Notes under the pieces: model-generated
Told to the model about the DNA's origin: nothing
The model's input: only the letters and a program-made list of their open reading frames with translations
Database searches by the model: none
Assembly: GCA_903866255.1 (NCBI GenBank)
Contig: CAIPMW010000027.1
Location: 1-34,115 of the forward strand
Source of the DNA: an uncultured Chlorobiaceae bacterium
GTDB lineage: Bacteria > Bacteroidota > Chlorobiia > Chlorobiales > Chlorobiaceae
Reading direction: 5' to 3'
Length of the DNA: 34,115 nt
Program-made: the position numbers and the translations under genes
Shown: piece after piece, positions 24,787 to 33,942 of the stretch
Layout: each line of letters begins with the position of its first letter
How positions within the stretch are numbered: position 1 is the first letter of the stretch

Positions 24787-25269
24787 TCAGGCTTCCTTCC
24801 GTGATTGGTTATCGGGCAGCATGATGCGATCGATCTATCGCAGAAAAACAGAGTTTCAGCCGGATGGGCTATATCAAGCAGGTCGTCCTGAAAAAGCCTT
24901 GTCAGCCCCCCCCAATACTACTTCACTCTAATTCCAGTGGTTAATTATTTTTGTTCACGTCACTGATAAATGATTGGGTGTTGATTGTTTTGTAAATAAA
25001 TTCAAAAATGAATATACTCGAGAGCGAATAGATTTGAAGTCTTGATGGATTGTCATGAAACTTGGCAATCCCGAACCCGGGGAGGACTTTTTTTGGCGTA
25101 CCCTGAAACTGAGTAAACTTTAGCGTTACATGAAAATAGATCACATTTGCTTTGCCGGTAATCGTTATTTTGGCAAGACTGACCGACGAAGGCTATACCA
25201 GCACGCCTGACAGCAACAGGCGTGTCCAGTTTCTCTCATTTCCTTTACGCGATTGGTGGAACAGAAATC
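24787..25269. other. Non-coding gap with a hairpin
   Basis: No convincing gene is seen. A run of nine C lies near 24907. A short frame MKIDHICFAGNRYFGKTDRR (25130-25204) is probably chance or a leader. CACGCCTG (25202-25209) and CAGGCGTG (25217-25224) form a perfect 8-bp hairpin with a 7-base loop 45 bp upstream of the ATPase gene, without a T-run. It is more likely a regulatory structure than a terminator. Confidence 0.5.
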
Positions 25270-26886
25270 ATGTCTGACACTTTTTCAACGTATAGCCAGC
25301 CTGTTGGCGGATTCGCCGCTATCAGCAAGTACAACCCGCATCTTTGGAGTGCGGAGCAGTTACGCGCCATTTTTGTGGCACGGAAAAACGAACTGGCCGA
25401 CCTGTTGCACACCCTGCGCACCACGCCGCCCGACACTGTGGGCCAGCACGTCTTGCTGGTCGGCGCTCGGGGAATGGGCAAATCTACCCTCATGCGGCGT
25501 TTGGCTTTGGCCGTGGAAGATGACCCTGACCTCTCCACCGCCTGGCTGCCCCTGCGCTTTCCGGAAGAGCAATACACGGTGGCCACGCTTGGCCAGTTTT
25601 GGGCCAACGTTCTCGATAGTCTGGCCGACGCCTTGCAACACTTGGGGTTGCCCGTCAACGAGCTGGATGCCGCCGCAGAACGCATCGCTACTCTGCCCGC
25701 CGCCGAGCAGGCCGCCGCATGCCTTGCCACCATTGACCGTTGCGCCGACGAACGCGGGCAGCACCTGCTTCTTTTGATGGATAACACCGATCTCTTGCTT
25801 CATAACATTGGGCGAGATGCCCAGTGGGAGCTTCGTGCCACCTTGCAAAGCAATCCCCGACTGTTCTGGGTCGGTGGCAGCTACCAGAGCCTGGAAGCGG
25901 AGAGTAACTACCACGATGCTTTCCTCGACTTTTTCCGCGTCATCACCCTGCGCCCTCTGCGCCTTGACGAGATGGCCCAGGCGCTCCAGGCTCTTGCCGA
26001 AACCTTTGGCGGAGAGGCAGCACGCCAGGAGATGGAACGGCAACTCGTCTCCCAGCCGGAGCGACTGCCTACCCTGCGTCAGCTCTCTGGCGGTAATCCC
26101 CGTACCACGGTCATGCTCTACGAGATTCTCGCTAACGGGCAGAATGGCAGTGTGCGCAGTGACCTGGAAGCCCTGCTCGACAATATGACACCACTTTACA
26201 AGGCACGCATGGACAGTTTGGCCGATTTGCCGCGCAAGCTTTTCGCCCACATTCTGGAGCATTGGGCACCGATCTCTGTTGGCGAGCTGGCGGCAGTTTC
26301 CCAAGTACTGAATACCAGTATCAGCCCGCAACTGAAGCGTCTCGAACTGGATGGGTTGATAGAGAAGACCACTCTGCATGGCACCACCCGGAGTGGGTAT
26401 CAGGCTGCCGAGCGCTTTTTCAATATCTGGTACCTGATGCGTTTTTCGTCTCGCCGTCAGCGTAGCCGTCTCGGCTGGCTGGTGGAGTTCATGCGCTTGT
26501 GGTCCAGCAGCGACGAACTGTGTACCCTTGCCCAACAGCGGCCGATGCACGACGGCCACGCCGACTTGCGTTCAAACCATGACTGGGAATACGACCGCGC
26601 CCTGGCCGATGCACTGCATGCCTTGTCCACTGCGGCGCAGGGTGGTAATCAACTCGCGTTTTTCCGCATCAAAGAACAGGTACAGGAATCCCAAGAGCTT
26701 GGATTTGGCGAGCACCTTGCCGATTGGATGGCAGAGAGCGAAGCGGCGGGTTTCCTCGCGCCCTTCATTCAGGCCCTCTACACTCTTGCGGACGCAGGAG
26801 GTAAATTGCGCGACCTGCCTCAGGAAAGCCAGCAGATGGCGGACGAGATTGTTCGTCTGGGGCGCTTGCGTCAATCGAAGAAATGA
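25270..26886 (+). CDS. STAND-like AAA ATPase with winged helix
   Basis: The 538-aa protein begins MSDTFSTYSQPVGGF. It has 'FVARKNELADLLHTL', then Walker A 'GARGMGKST' (residues 65-73) and Walker B 'HLLLLMDNTDLLL' (near 165). Next comes 'LRQLSGGNPRTTVMLYEIL', the helical region typical of STAND/ORC-type ATPases. A winged helix follows near 365 (ISPQLKRLELDGLIEKTT) and then 'RFFNIWYLMRF'. Such proteins act as nucleotide switches and are common in defence islands; relatives often carry a long repeat region at the C-terminus, which is short here. I chose the ATG at 25270 over 25222 because the motif-containing part starts soon after it. A coiled-coil membrane protein follows after 32 bp. Confidence 0.78.
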   Translation: MSDTFSTYSQPVGGFAAISKYNPHLWSAEQLRAIFVARKNELADLLHTLRTTPPDTVGQHVLLVGARGMGKSTLMRRLALAVEDDPDLSTAWLPLRFPEEQYTVATLGQFWANVLDSLADALQHLGLPVNELDAAAERIATLPAAEQAAACLATIDRCADERGQHLLLLMDNTDLLLHNIGRDAQWELRATLQSNPRLFWVGGSYQSLEAESNYHDAFLDFFRVITLRPLRLDEMAQALQALAETFGGEAARQEMERQLVSQPERLPTLRQLSGGNPRTTVMLYEILANGQNGSVRSDLEALLDNMTPLYKARMDSLADLPRKLFAHILEHWAPISVGELAAVSQVLNTSISPQLKRLELDGLIEKTTLHGTTRSGYQAAERFFNIWYLMRFSSRRQRSRLGWLVEFMRLWSSSDELCTLAQQRPMHDGHADLRSNHDWEYDRALADALHALSTAAQGGNQLAFFRIKEQVQESQELGFGEHLADWMAESEAAGFLAPFIQALYTLADAGGKLRDLPQESQQMADEIVRLGRLRQSKK

Positions 26887-26918
26887 TCCTCATCACCATT
26901 CATCACCTGTAAAAAATT

Positions 26919-27323
26919 ATGATAGCAAGAACAATACTCAAGGTTGCCTCACAGATTCCATGGGACAAGGTGATTGAACTTGCGCCCTCAGTTGCAGAGA
27001 GGGCGGGAACTCTCTGGAAGAGCATTAAAAGCAAAAACAAGCCTCAGTCAGTTGATGAGAGCATAGCGTATTCATCATACAGCGCCGAGTTGTCGGAGGG
27101 TGATCTGCTTAAAGCCCGACTGGAGAGACTGGAAGAGAGAGCAGGGAGTTTGGAGGAGCAACTTCAGGCATCCGCTGGTTTGCTTAAAACGTTAGCAGAA
27201 CAGAATTCGTCGCTGGTGCAACGGATTGAGCTGCATAGAATCCGTCTCATTCGTCAATCGCTCCTTTTTGCCGGAGTTGGCACTGTGTTGGCAGGAATGA
27301 TTGTGTATCTCTTTATTCGGTAG
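26919..27323 (+). CDS. Coiled-coil protein with C-terminal membrane anchor
   Basis: In this 134-aa protein, residues 55-100 form a coiled coil (LSEGDLLKARLERLEERAGS, then LEEQLQASAGLLKTLAEQN). The last 20 residues are a membrane helix (LLFAGVGTVLAGMIVYLFI). It lies 32 bp after the ATPase gene and before a terminator at 27353, so the two form one operon. A membrane-docked partner or effector for the ATPase is a plausible but unproven role. I do not recognise the family. Confidence 0.6.
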   Translation: MIARTILKVASQIPWDKVIELAPSVAERAGTLWKSIKSKNKPQSVDESIAYSSYSAELSEGDLLKARLERLEERAGSLEEQLQASAGLLKTLAEQNSSLVQRIELHRIRLIRQSLLFAGVGTVLAGMIVYLFIR

Positions 27324-27352
27324 TGATTTGATCCTTGATTGATGGCTTTATT

Positions 27353-27388
27353 CTCTGCTACGCTTAATTCAGCGCAGCAGAGTTTTTT
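27353..27388 (+). terminator. Intrinsic terminator after the ATPase/coiled-coil operon
   Basis: CTCTGCTACGC pairs with the later GCGCAGCAGAG with one mismatch, forming a GC-rich stem, followed by TTTTTT (27383-27388). It lies 30 bp after the coiled-coil gene and faces the convergent methyltransferase gene. Confidence 0.85.
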
Positions 27389-27435
27389 CTCTATCATTAT
27401 TTCTTGTCGCCATGCGATGAGCGGAAAAATAAACC

Positions 27436-28233
27436 TTACGCTTTGCGGGCAATCATCCGTCCTCTGCCCACCTTGCCTGCCGCTGAGGCATCGCGCCAGA
27501 GGGTAATGCCTCGCACTACTTCGTTATACATCTCCTGGCCATAGTTGTCCAGAATTCCTTGACGAAACTCCTGCTGCACGTTGTCCAGGTATATCTGAAT
27601 ATGTTCGGCGAAATCGGGTGAGAGGTCTTCCTTCTCGATGACCGTCAGTCCGGCAGTTTCGGCCAGGGTCGCATATCCATTCAGCGTCTCCATCGAGGGA
27701 AAAACCATAAACGTATAGAGAGCCTGCCATTCATCGCTGGCCATTGAACCGGTCTCCAGCCAGTCGGTAAAGGCAAGAGTGCCGCCCGGTTTCAGGACAC
27801 GGGCACACTCTTCGATGAGCCGCTTTTTATCAGTGATGTAGCACCAGGCATCCTGTCCCCAGACCACATCGAACGAATTTGCCCGAAAAGGCATGTCGAG
27901 AGCGTTTCCCAGTTTGTATTCGACCTTGTTATCCAACCCGGCTTGCCTTGTGCGGGAGATGGCCTCGGTGTGCATCCGTTGGGTTGCATCAAGGCCAGTG
28001 ACGCGGCAGCCATACGTTTGAGCCAAATGACGAGCCGGACCACCCAGCGCACTGCACACATCAAGCAGGTGACTCTCCGCAGTGACTCCCGCTTTTTGCG
28101 CCAGAATGTTGGTCTCCTGTTCACCGCCGACATGAATTTCTTCGCCCATAAGCATCTCCCATAAGATTCCGCCTGGGCCATCGTAGACTTCATTGACGTT
28201 TTCAATGGTGACATCAAGTCTGTTTCCACTCAT
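27436..28233 (-). CDS. SAM-dependent methyltransferase (class I)
   Basis: This 265-aa protein begins MSGNRLDVTIENVNEVYDGP and has 'LWEMLMGEEIHVGG', a motif of small-molecule N-methyltransferases related to sarcosine/dimethylglycine methyltransferases. The SAM motif I is 'LLDVCSALGGPARHLA' at about residues 56-71. 'VVWGQDAWCYITDKKRL' and 'RVLKPGGTLAFTDWLE' follow. A ribosome binding site (aaggagat) precedes the ATG. It lies downstream of the radical SAM gene on the same strand with a 108-bp gap, so the two likely act in one pathway. The substrate cannot be read from the sequence. Confidence 0.83.
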   Translation of the reverse strand: MSGNRLDVTIENVNEVYDGPGGILWEMLMGEEIHVGGEQETNILAQKAGVTAESHLLDVCSALGGPARHLAQTYGCRVTGLDATQRMHTEAISRTRQAGLDNKVEYKLGNALDMPFRANSFDVVWGQDAWCYITDKKRLIEECARVLKPGGTLAFTDWLETGSMASDEWQALYTFMVFPSMETLNGYATLAETAGLTVIEKEDLSPDFAEHIQIYLDNVQQEFRQGILDNYGQEMYNEVVRGITLWRDASAAGKVGRGRMIARKA

Positions 28234-28341
28234 TTGAATATCTCCTTGCTTTCTTGTTGAGTCGCCCCAGTGATATACTCCCCGAAGCTTTGTTTGTTGA
28301 CAGAATTTCTGACCTTACCGGGTCGTTGATGGTCGTACAGG

Positions 28342-29421
28342 TTACTCTTTTTGCTGCTTTTCCCGAATCAACCAGCATTTTGGATCGAGCCCGTCCGCAT
28401 CGCCATTGTAGTGCCAGGCACTGGCCCGACATCCCCAGCAATGCGGGTTGTTGGTGCAGGTGTTACAGGGATCGGGCAGGTTACAGGCATCGTGCAGATC
28501 TCCGTGGACGAGGGTGTTGCCATGTTGGGCGATGATTTCCCTGAATGGCGTTGTGCGGATATTGCCTACGCCTTCGCGGATCACCGAGCAAGGGGTCACA
28601 TCACCAGAAAAGGTCACCGTTGCCATGGTGCCGCAGTAATATTTATCCGTATCCATAGCGGCTATGGAGATGTTGTCACCACCGTAATTGATACGGTCGC
28701 GCTCCGTATAGACTTGCTGCACTTCAGCAAGATCGGGCTCGAAGGCTCTCCACTCGGCACCCATTCCTGCGGGGTTGAACATGGTCAGGCAGGTGCGGAG
28801 CCCCTTCTCTTCAAACCACCATCGCATCGTTTTGATGGCATCTTCCGGGCCTTGCCGTCCAGTGTAGGTGATGCAATTGATCATCTCTTCAGCGGGTTTG
28901 CCCAGCTCAAGCATATTGGTCACCCCTTTCACTATGGCATCGATGAAGTGATGATTTCCCCCCCGATGGAGTTTTGCATAGACTTCAGGCGTGATGGAAT
29001 CGACGTGAACCGACACAAAGCCCCCTTCGCTCACCTCATGGACCTGAGCCGCAATTCGCCTGTTTTTCAGGGGCAGTCCACTGGTCCAGACATTATTGAT
29101 CATGCCCAGCGACCGGGCATACTGCATTAACTCATACCAGTCAGGCCTGGCAAGCGGGTCGCCTCCCAACCAGTCGATGGCCCGAATCTCCAGCGCAGCC
29201 GCATCGCCCAGCAGGCTTCGGATTTCATCCGAGGTGAGTCCGCGACTCTCCAAGGGTGTAGACCCGGCATAACAGTAGACGCAGCCCTGTTGACAGGCAT
29301 CGGTGGTTTCAATTTGCAGCGCATAGAGCCTTTTCTGCTCAAAGTATCGTTTCTGCTCCTCTTCACGCCCGACGGCCAGACCGCCGTAACGACTCAGATG
29401 ATTGTTGATGCAAGCGGCCAT
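28342..29421 (-). CDS. Radical SAM/SPASM domain protein
   Basis: The 359-aa protein carries the radical SAM 4Fe-4S motif C43xxxC47xxC50 in 'TTDACQQGCVYCYAG'. The SAM-binding 'GGDP' is in 'DWLGGDPLARPDW'. A C-terminal SPASM-like cysteine cluster starts with 'YYCGTMATVTFSGDVTPCSV' and ends with 'CNTCTNNPHCWGCRAS'. Such enzymes modify peptides or small molecules by radical chemistry. The neighbouring methyltransferase suggests a two-step modification. I looked for a short precursor peptide in the 108-bp gap between the two genes and found none convincing. The substrate is unknown. Confidence 0.85.
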   Translation of the reverse strand: MAACINNHLSRYGGLAVGREEEQKRYFEQKRLYALQIETTDACQQGCVYCYAGSTPLESRGLTSDEIRSLLGDAAALEIRAIDWLGGDPLARPDWYELMQYARSLGMINNVWTSGLPLKNRRIAAQVHEVSEGGFVSVHVDSITPEVYAKLHRGGNHHFIDAIVKGVTNMLELGKPAEEMINCITYTGRQGPEDAIKTMRWWFEEKGLRTCLTMFNPAGMGAEWRAFEPDLAEVQQVYTERDRINYGGDNISIAAMDTDKYYCGTMATVTFSGDVTPCSVIREGVGNIRTTPFREIIAQHGNTLVHGDLHDACNLPDPCNTCTNNPHCWGCRASAWHYNGDADGLDPKCWLIREKQQKE

Positions 29422-29673
29422 AGAATTCTTTCCCGATTATTTCCATTGTTATCCGTGTGTCATTGATGGGTGATGAGTTGCTCGAACGGCAATCTGTGCT
29501 CGACTCACAGAGTTCAGAAAAGTGACTGATCGGTCGTTGTCACTGCGGAACTGGTTCCTGAAACTTAATGAAAAGCTGACAGATTCCTCACTATCGCGTT
29601 GTTTCATTCGATGGTTAAACAAGTTCCTTCTTGAATGATGACACCAACCAGCGTCATCAATGACGCTTAGCAC

Positions 29674-30432
29674 TCACTCCTGATACACCACCGGATCAGG
29701 TGAGTCGATCATGGGATTGAGACGAACCGCCAGAGAGAAAAGATAGGGGTAAGCCTCCTTGAGATGCAGCATGTAGAGGATCCATTCCCGGATGAGATGA
29801 CCGAAAACCCGCTTTATGTCGCCATTGATGTGTTCTTGGTCGCTCGGAGGAAGACGATCGAAGGATTCCCTTGCCTCAAGCTCTTCAACGATATGAAACG
29901 CTGCCCAGAGAAGGTCAGTAAAATTTTCATGCTCAAGCAGATTCTGGTTTTCCAGCAGGCTCAGGAGAAAGCTCCGTTTTCCAACCATGAACTGCTTCAG
30001 GCCGGGGAGGGTGCCACTATCAATGCTGATCCTCTGGTTGCTACGGCGCAGATAGTCGAGTGCCGCGTCAAAATCCTGTTTTTTCCATGACCCGGTGATA
30101 CGCAGGCGATTTTTCAGCTCTTCGCTTCCGACCACCTGTCCCGACAACTCTTTCAGCAGTCGGTTGCCGAATTCACTGAAAAAGACACCGATGACCATGT
30201 TCAGTTTTCTCATGACCGACTGGCGCTCCCTCTCCCTGAGCACTCTTTCAACGAGGATCGTGACAACGATGATGTAAATGGGCAGGAAGGCGAGATTGCC
30301 GAGAAAGCTGGCAGATATTTCCCTCAAGTTACCGAAAATGCTGAAGTCAATGCCATAAAGGGCCAGCGAGATAGCGAAGAGGGCGGAGACCGTCCAAGCC
30401 TTGTTCATAAACAGTTTTTTAAACATGGACAC
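29674..30432 (-). CDS. Two-TM membrane protein of unknown function
   Basis: This 252-aa protein has two N-terminal membrane segments, residues about 14-33 (TVSALFAISLALYGIDFSIF) and 43-65 (FLGNLAFLPIYIIVVTILVE). A long cytoplasmic part follows, starting with charged helices (RVLRERERQSVMRKLNMV). No catalytic motif is visible. The start with MSMFKKLFMNK fits membrane insertion. It lies upstream of the radical SAM gene on the same strand with a 252-bp gap that shows no gene. I do not recognise the family. Confidence 0.6.
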   Translation of the reverse strand: MSMFKKLFMNKAWTVSALFAISLALYGIDFSIFGNLREISASFLGNLAFLPIYIIVVTILVERVLRERERQSVMRKLNMVIGVFFSEFGNRLLKELSGQVVGSEELKNRLRITGSWKKQDFDAALDYLRRSNQRISIDSGTLPGLKQFMVGKRSFLLSLLENQNLLEHENFTDLLWAAFHIVEELEARESFDRLPPSDQEHINGDIKRVFGHLIREWILYMLHLKEAYPYLFSLAVRLNPMIDSPDPVVYQE

Positions 30433-30501
30433 CTGTTATGTTAATCGGAACCAAACAACCTGAAAAACATTGCATAATACCTAAACTGCGCGATTTAACA
30501 T

Positions 30502-30601
30502 AAAAAAAGCCTCAATATTCTTGGTTAATATGTTATATTATAATGGTTAACAGTAAATTACCATTTGTAACGTAACACAAACCAAAAAATCAGGAGGCTT
30601 T
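30502..30601. repeat. Long imperfect inverted repeat (about 100 bp)
   Basis: AAAGCCTC (30506-30513) is mirrored by GAGGCTTT (30594-30601). The arms continue with TTCTTGGTT against AACCAAAAAA, so about 20 bp pair with one gap. An inner repeat AATGGT/ACCATT lies in the loop. It may be the end of an IS, a MITE-like remnant or a hairpin terminator shared by divergent genes. Confidence 0.6.
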
Positions 30602-30703
30602 GCGTCAGAAGATACAAAAAATAGCCGCAAAAAAGACCTTTACATCCTAATTTCCCGAGATTTTTATAACTATACCATAACTAATTTGATAAAATAAAGC
30701 GGG

Positions 30704-31106
30704 TTGCAAGCTTTTTATTGCTTGTTTTTCTCAAGAAATAGAGTTATTATTGTAACTCTAACCAAAAGAGAAATAGTTCATCAACTCAATAAGAAAAGTG
30801 GAGTTACTTACTTCTATGAGGCTGTCTCTACCTATAATAAGGAAATCAAGCAGTCGCGTAACAAGCAGGTGTGTGTCGGCAAGATCGATCCTGCTACTGG
30901 TACGTCCATTCCCTCTAAACGACTGAGCCCACAGCAGGCGGCCATTCGGGACCCGGCAGTCACTGCATCAGCCCAGTTAATCGGGCCAGTGGCAGTACTC
31001 AATGAGTTTTCCAAACTTACCGGTTTGGCTGACTTGCTGAAATCATGTTTTCCCGACACCCACAGACAAATACTGGCAATGGCAAATAGGTTGGTGCACT
31101 TAGTAA
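30704..31106 (+). pseudogene. IS1634-like transposase, N-terminal fragment cut by ISAzo13-type IS
   Basis: The frame reads GVTYFYEAVSTYNKEIKQSR then 'NKQVCVGKIDPATG', 'IPSKRLSP' and finally 'SCFPDTHRQILAMANRLVHL'. This is the N-terminus of IS1634/IS4-type transposases. It is interrupted by the IS at 31107. No continuation is visible after the IS end (32414 onward), so it was probably already incomplete. Confidence 0.75.
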
Positions 31107-32413
31107 TTGTTAATAAATAACTATAACAATTTATCCGGAATTTGGTTCGATTTTGTAGTTCCATTCACCATGGAATTCATTTCGTATGATGTGGATTTTT
31201 TCAAATTCAGTATCACTCACTTTGATGCCTGGTGGATATAATGAATCATCCAGTTCGGCTTGAACTTTCAGTCCTTTTCTCGTCGTAGTTCCTGCAATGA
31301 GATTAATAATCACTTCATGACTAATCAAGGGCTGTCCACGCCAATTCATGCTGATATAAGAGAAGAGACGATGTTCAATTTTATTCCACTTACTGGTACC
31401 TGGAGGCAAATGGGAAACATAGATTGGGATATTGATCTCATCGGCCAATTTTTGGAGCTCCAACTTCCAACGCCGCACCCGACTGCCGTTGCTGCCACCG
31501 CCATCAGCAGTAATCATTAATTTAGATGCGTTAACATAGCGCGGTTTGCCCATCATATACCACCATCGGTGAATTGTCTCTACCGCAAAACTGGCTGTAT
31601 CGTGATCCGTTCCAACACTAACCCACCCGGTATTGCTCCCGATATCGTATATACCATAAGGGCTTACATGCACCATCTCTTTATCCTTATCAACGAAGTC
31701 ATAAACGTTAACTAATTCAGGCTCTCCTTCCGGGCGCCAGCTTTTACCATTGTTCTTGTAGGGGCCGACAAGCTCCTTTTTCTTCGTATCAACTGAAATA
31801 ACAGGGTTGCCTTCCGCCATGCATCGTGTTGCCTGCTCACTAATGAACTCGAATTGGGTGTTACGATCTGGCTGGTCTTTTCCTTCCAACATTTTACGAT
31901 TTGCCTGTAAGCTATAACCCAACTTTTCGAGCAAATCACCCACTTTCGGATAGCTTACCGCATGGCCTTCCAACCTTAACTCATCAGACAAGTTACGCAG
32001 GCTCTTGCTGGTCCAGCGCAGAGGCGATTCTGGATTACCTCGTGATAACGGATCCACTAACTTTTCAAGCGCATCCATTACTCCAGAATCTTTCTCGATA
32101 ATCGATTTTCTTCCGCCTCCCGCTTTCCGAATTCGCTTTTTTTTGTTTGCAACCGGCAATCTTTCAGACAGCAACTCTTCCAGGCCGACGTGGATTGCAC
32201 GACGTGAGACACCTGTTGCCAATGCAACTTTGCTGATCCCACCGCGACCTAATGCAAAAGCCTCTGAAGCAGCAAACAGACGCCTCATGCGTTCATCCAA
32301 TGCCCACGCAATTTTCTGAAATCGGGTTCGGATGTGTTCAGTATTGTCATCATGAATTTCCATGACGACAATATACGAATTTTAAGTCTATTGTTACAGT
32401 TATTTATTAACAG
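31107..32413 (-). mobile_element. ISAzo13-family insertion sequence, apparently intact (about 1.3 kb)
   Basis: The ends are 24-bp inverted repeats (31107-31130 and 32390-32413) with a common core GTTAATAAATAACT and 22 of 24 matching positions. TAA flanks both ends (31104-31106 and 32414-32416) and is the likely target duplication. It carries one complete transposase gene. I am not certain that 3 bp is the usual duplication length of this family. Confidence 0.8.
31131..32363 (-). CDS. ISAzo13-family DDE transposase
   Basis: This 410-aa protein has an N-terminal HTH region (GGISKVALATGVSRRAIHVG) and 'IRKAGGGRKSI', a hallmark of the family. The DDE domain includes 'NPVISVDTKKKELVGPYKN', 'LMITADGGGSNGSRVRRW' and 'WNKIEHRLFSYISMNWRG' with the catalytic acidic residues. 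Its stop directly abuts the left inverted repeat. Full length and an open frame suggest an active element. Confidence 0.92.
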   Translation of the reverse strand: MEIHDDNTEHIRTRFQKIAWALDERMRRLFAASEAFALGRGGISKVALATGVSRRAIHVGLEELLSERLPVANKKKRIRKAGGGRKSIIEKDSGVMDALEKLVDPLSRGNPESPLRWTSKSLRNLSDELRLEGHAVSYPKVGDLLEKLGYSLQANRKMLEGKDQPDRNTQFEFISEQATRCMAEGNPVISVDTKKKELVGPYKNNGKSWRPEGEPELVNVYDFVDKDKEMVHVSPYGIYDIGSNTGWVSVGTDHDTASFAVETIHRWWYMMGKPRYVNASKLMITADGGGSNGSRVRRWKLELQKLADEINIPIYVSHLPPGTSKWNKIEHRLFSYISMNWRGQPLISHEVIINLIAGTTTRKGLKVQAELDDSLYPPGIKVSDTEFEKIHIIRNEFHGEWNYKIEPNSG

Positions 32414-32416
32414 TAA

Positions 32417-32601
32417 CATAGTGATATTTTTCCACTCGGAGCTTTGCTATCAAGAATATCGATAGCCAGAGCCTTCATGGATATTCGTTTTTTTGTATAA
32501 ATCAGGTTTATTTCAGCTTTTTGGCTGTGAATTTTCATTCTTGTTTTTCTTTGCTGTATTTCGGACCTTATTCTGGTACTTGGCTTTAATTATCGCTCAG
32601 T
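32417..32601. other. No recognisable gene
   Basis: This AT-rich stretch lies between the IS end and the truncated SDR. Short open frames exist on both strands but none resembles a known protein. It is probably decayed mobile DNA. Confidence 0.5.
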
Positions 32602-32718
32602 TTAGGTCAATTGTAAAGTTCTGTTATGTTTCCCCGCACTGATCCGCCGAGCAATTGCCCGGCCGATTGATCCACCTCCAATAACGACGATAACATGTGT
32701 CGGCGTGTGTTGTGTCAT
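32602..32718 (-). pseudogene. SDR-type oxidoreductase, N-terminal fragment
   Basis: The frame begins MTQHTPTHVIVVIGGGSIGR and continues AIARRISAGKH, a Rossmann NAD(P)-binding start with GGGSIG. After about 30 codons it diverges and stops at 32602-32604. Its ATG overlaps the alcohol dehydrogenase stop (ATGA), so both formed one operon. The rest of the gene was lost on the IS side. Confidence 0.7.
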
Positions 32719-33771
32719 GTCATTCTCAAGGAAGCCATGTCGATGACAAAGCGATATTTTACGTCGCCTTTGACTGTGCGGTCATAGGCTTTATTAATAT
32801 CCTTCATATCGACCATCTCAATGTCGCAAGTGATGTTGTGTGTCCCGTAGAAATCCAGCATCTCTTGTGTTTCAGGCAATTCGCCTATCAGCGAACCCGC
32901 CATAGAACGCCGACGGAAGATGAATGGAATGCCACTTACTCCAGTCAACGGCTCCAACCACCACTATGGTGGCATCACGCTTCAGGAGCGCCATATAAGG
33001 ATCAACATCCTGCCCAACAGGAATGGTGTTGAGCAGGATGTCAAAACTATTTTCCGCCTCCTTCATCGCATCGGCATTCGTTGACAGCAGCACGTCGTCA
33101 GCACCCAGCTTTTTTGCATCTTCTCCTTTTTCTGGTGATGTCGTAATCATCACCACCTTGGTACCCATGGCGTGGGCTAATTTTACGCCCATATGTCCAA
33201 GTCCGCCAAGCCCGATAATACCCACTTTCTGTCCGGCTCCGACTTTCCAATGTTTGAGCGGCGAATAGGCTGTAATGCTGGCACAAAGCAGGGGAGTGGC
33301 TGCGGCAGGGTCGAGATTGGCCGGAATACGGAGGACAAAACGCTCCTCAACCGTAATTTTGTCTGAATAACCGCCCAAAGTCATTTTGTGCGGTGTGCCC
33401 CCGATCTTGTCTTCGCTGCCGTAGGTTCCGGTAAAGCCGTTGTCACAATATTGCTCCAAACCTTCGTTGCACGAGTGACAGCTACGGCAGCTATCCACCA
33501 CACAGCCGACACCGACGAAATCACCAGCCTTCAATTTGCTAACCTGATTGCCGACGGCGGTTACCCGTCCGACAATTTCATGGCCCGGAACAAGGGGATC
33601 GTGAGTCCTCCCCCATTCGTTACGGGCAGAGTGAATGTCGGAATGGCAGACACCGCAATAAAGAATCTCGATTGCCACATCGCCGGGACGTGGACCACGG
33701 CGTTCAAACTTAAACGGAATAAGTTCGCTTGTTGCAGATTGTGTAGCGTAGCCTTGTGCATTAATGGCCAT
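32715..33771 (-). pseudogene. Zinc-dependent NAD(P) alcohol dehydrogenase, frameshifted
   Basis: The main frame starts at 33771 (MAINAQGYATQ), with GGAGG five bases upstream. It has the catalytic zinc site 'CGVCHSDIH' and the structural zinc cysteines in 'DSCRSCHSCNEGLEQYC'. The nucleotide site is 'GIIGLGGLGHMGVKLA'. This is the YahK/cinnamyl-alcohol-dehydrogenase-like branch that reduces aldehydes. At about 32950 the frame shifts. The other frame then gives EPLTGVSGIPFIFRRRSMAG up to the end at 32715. The junction fits loss of one copy of a tandem GAGCCGTT. The enzyme should be non-functional unless the shift is a sequencing error. Confidence 0.85.
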
Positions 33772-33942
33772 CATCACCTCCGTTACATTTTAAGCGATTT
33801 TGTTTTGATAAAAAGAGTTGGCTCGATTTTCCCATTTCAAAAGCAAGTTTCTTGGGGTCACTGTTTTTGATATCCCCGATCTTTCATGCTCCGCTGCTGT
33901 AGAGAATCCCTTGCTCTTTGGGATTGACAGGGAATGAGGTAA

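Noticed and set aside
24623-24931. A 102-codon plus-strand frame
   Set aside because: It has no recognisable domain, and the opposite strand carries a frame coupled to hsdM by TGATG.
25360-26559. A 399-codon minus-strand frame opposite the STAND-like ATPase
   Set aside because: The plus strand has Walker A and B motifs; the minus frame has none.
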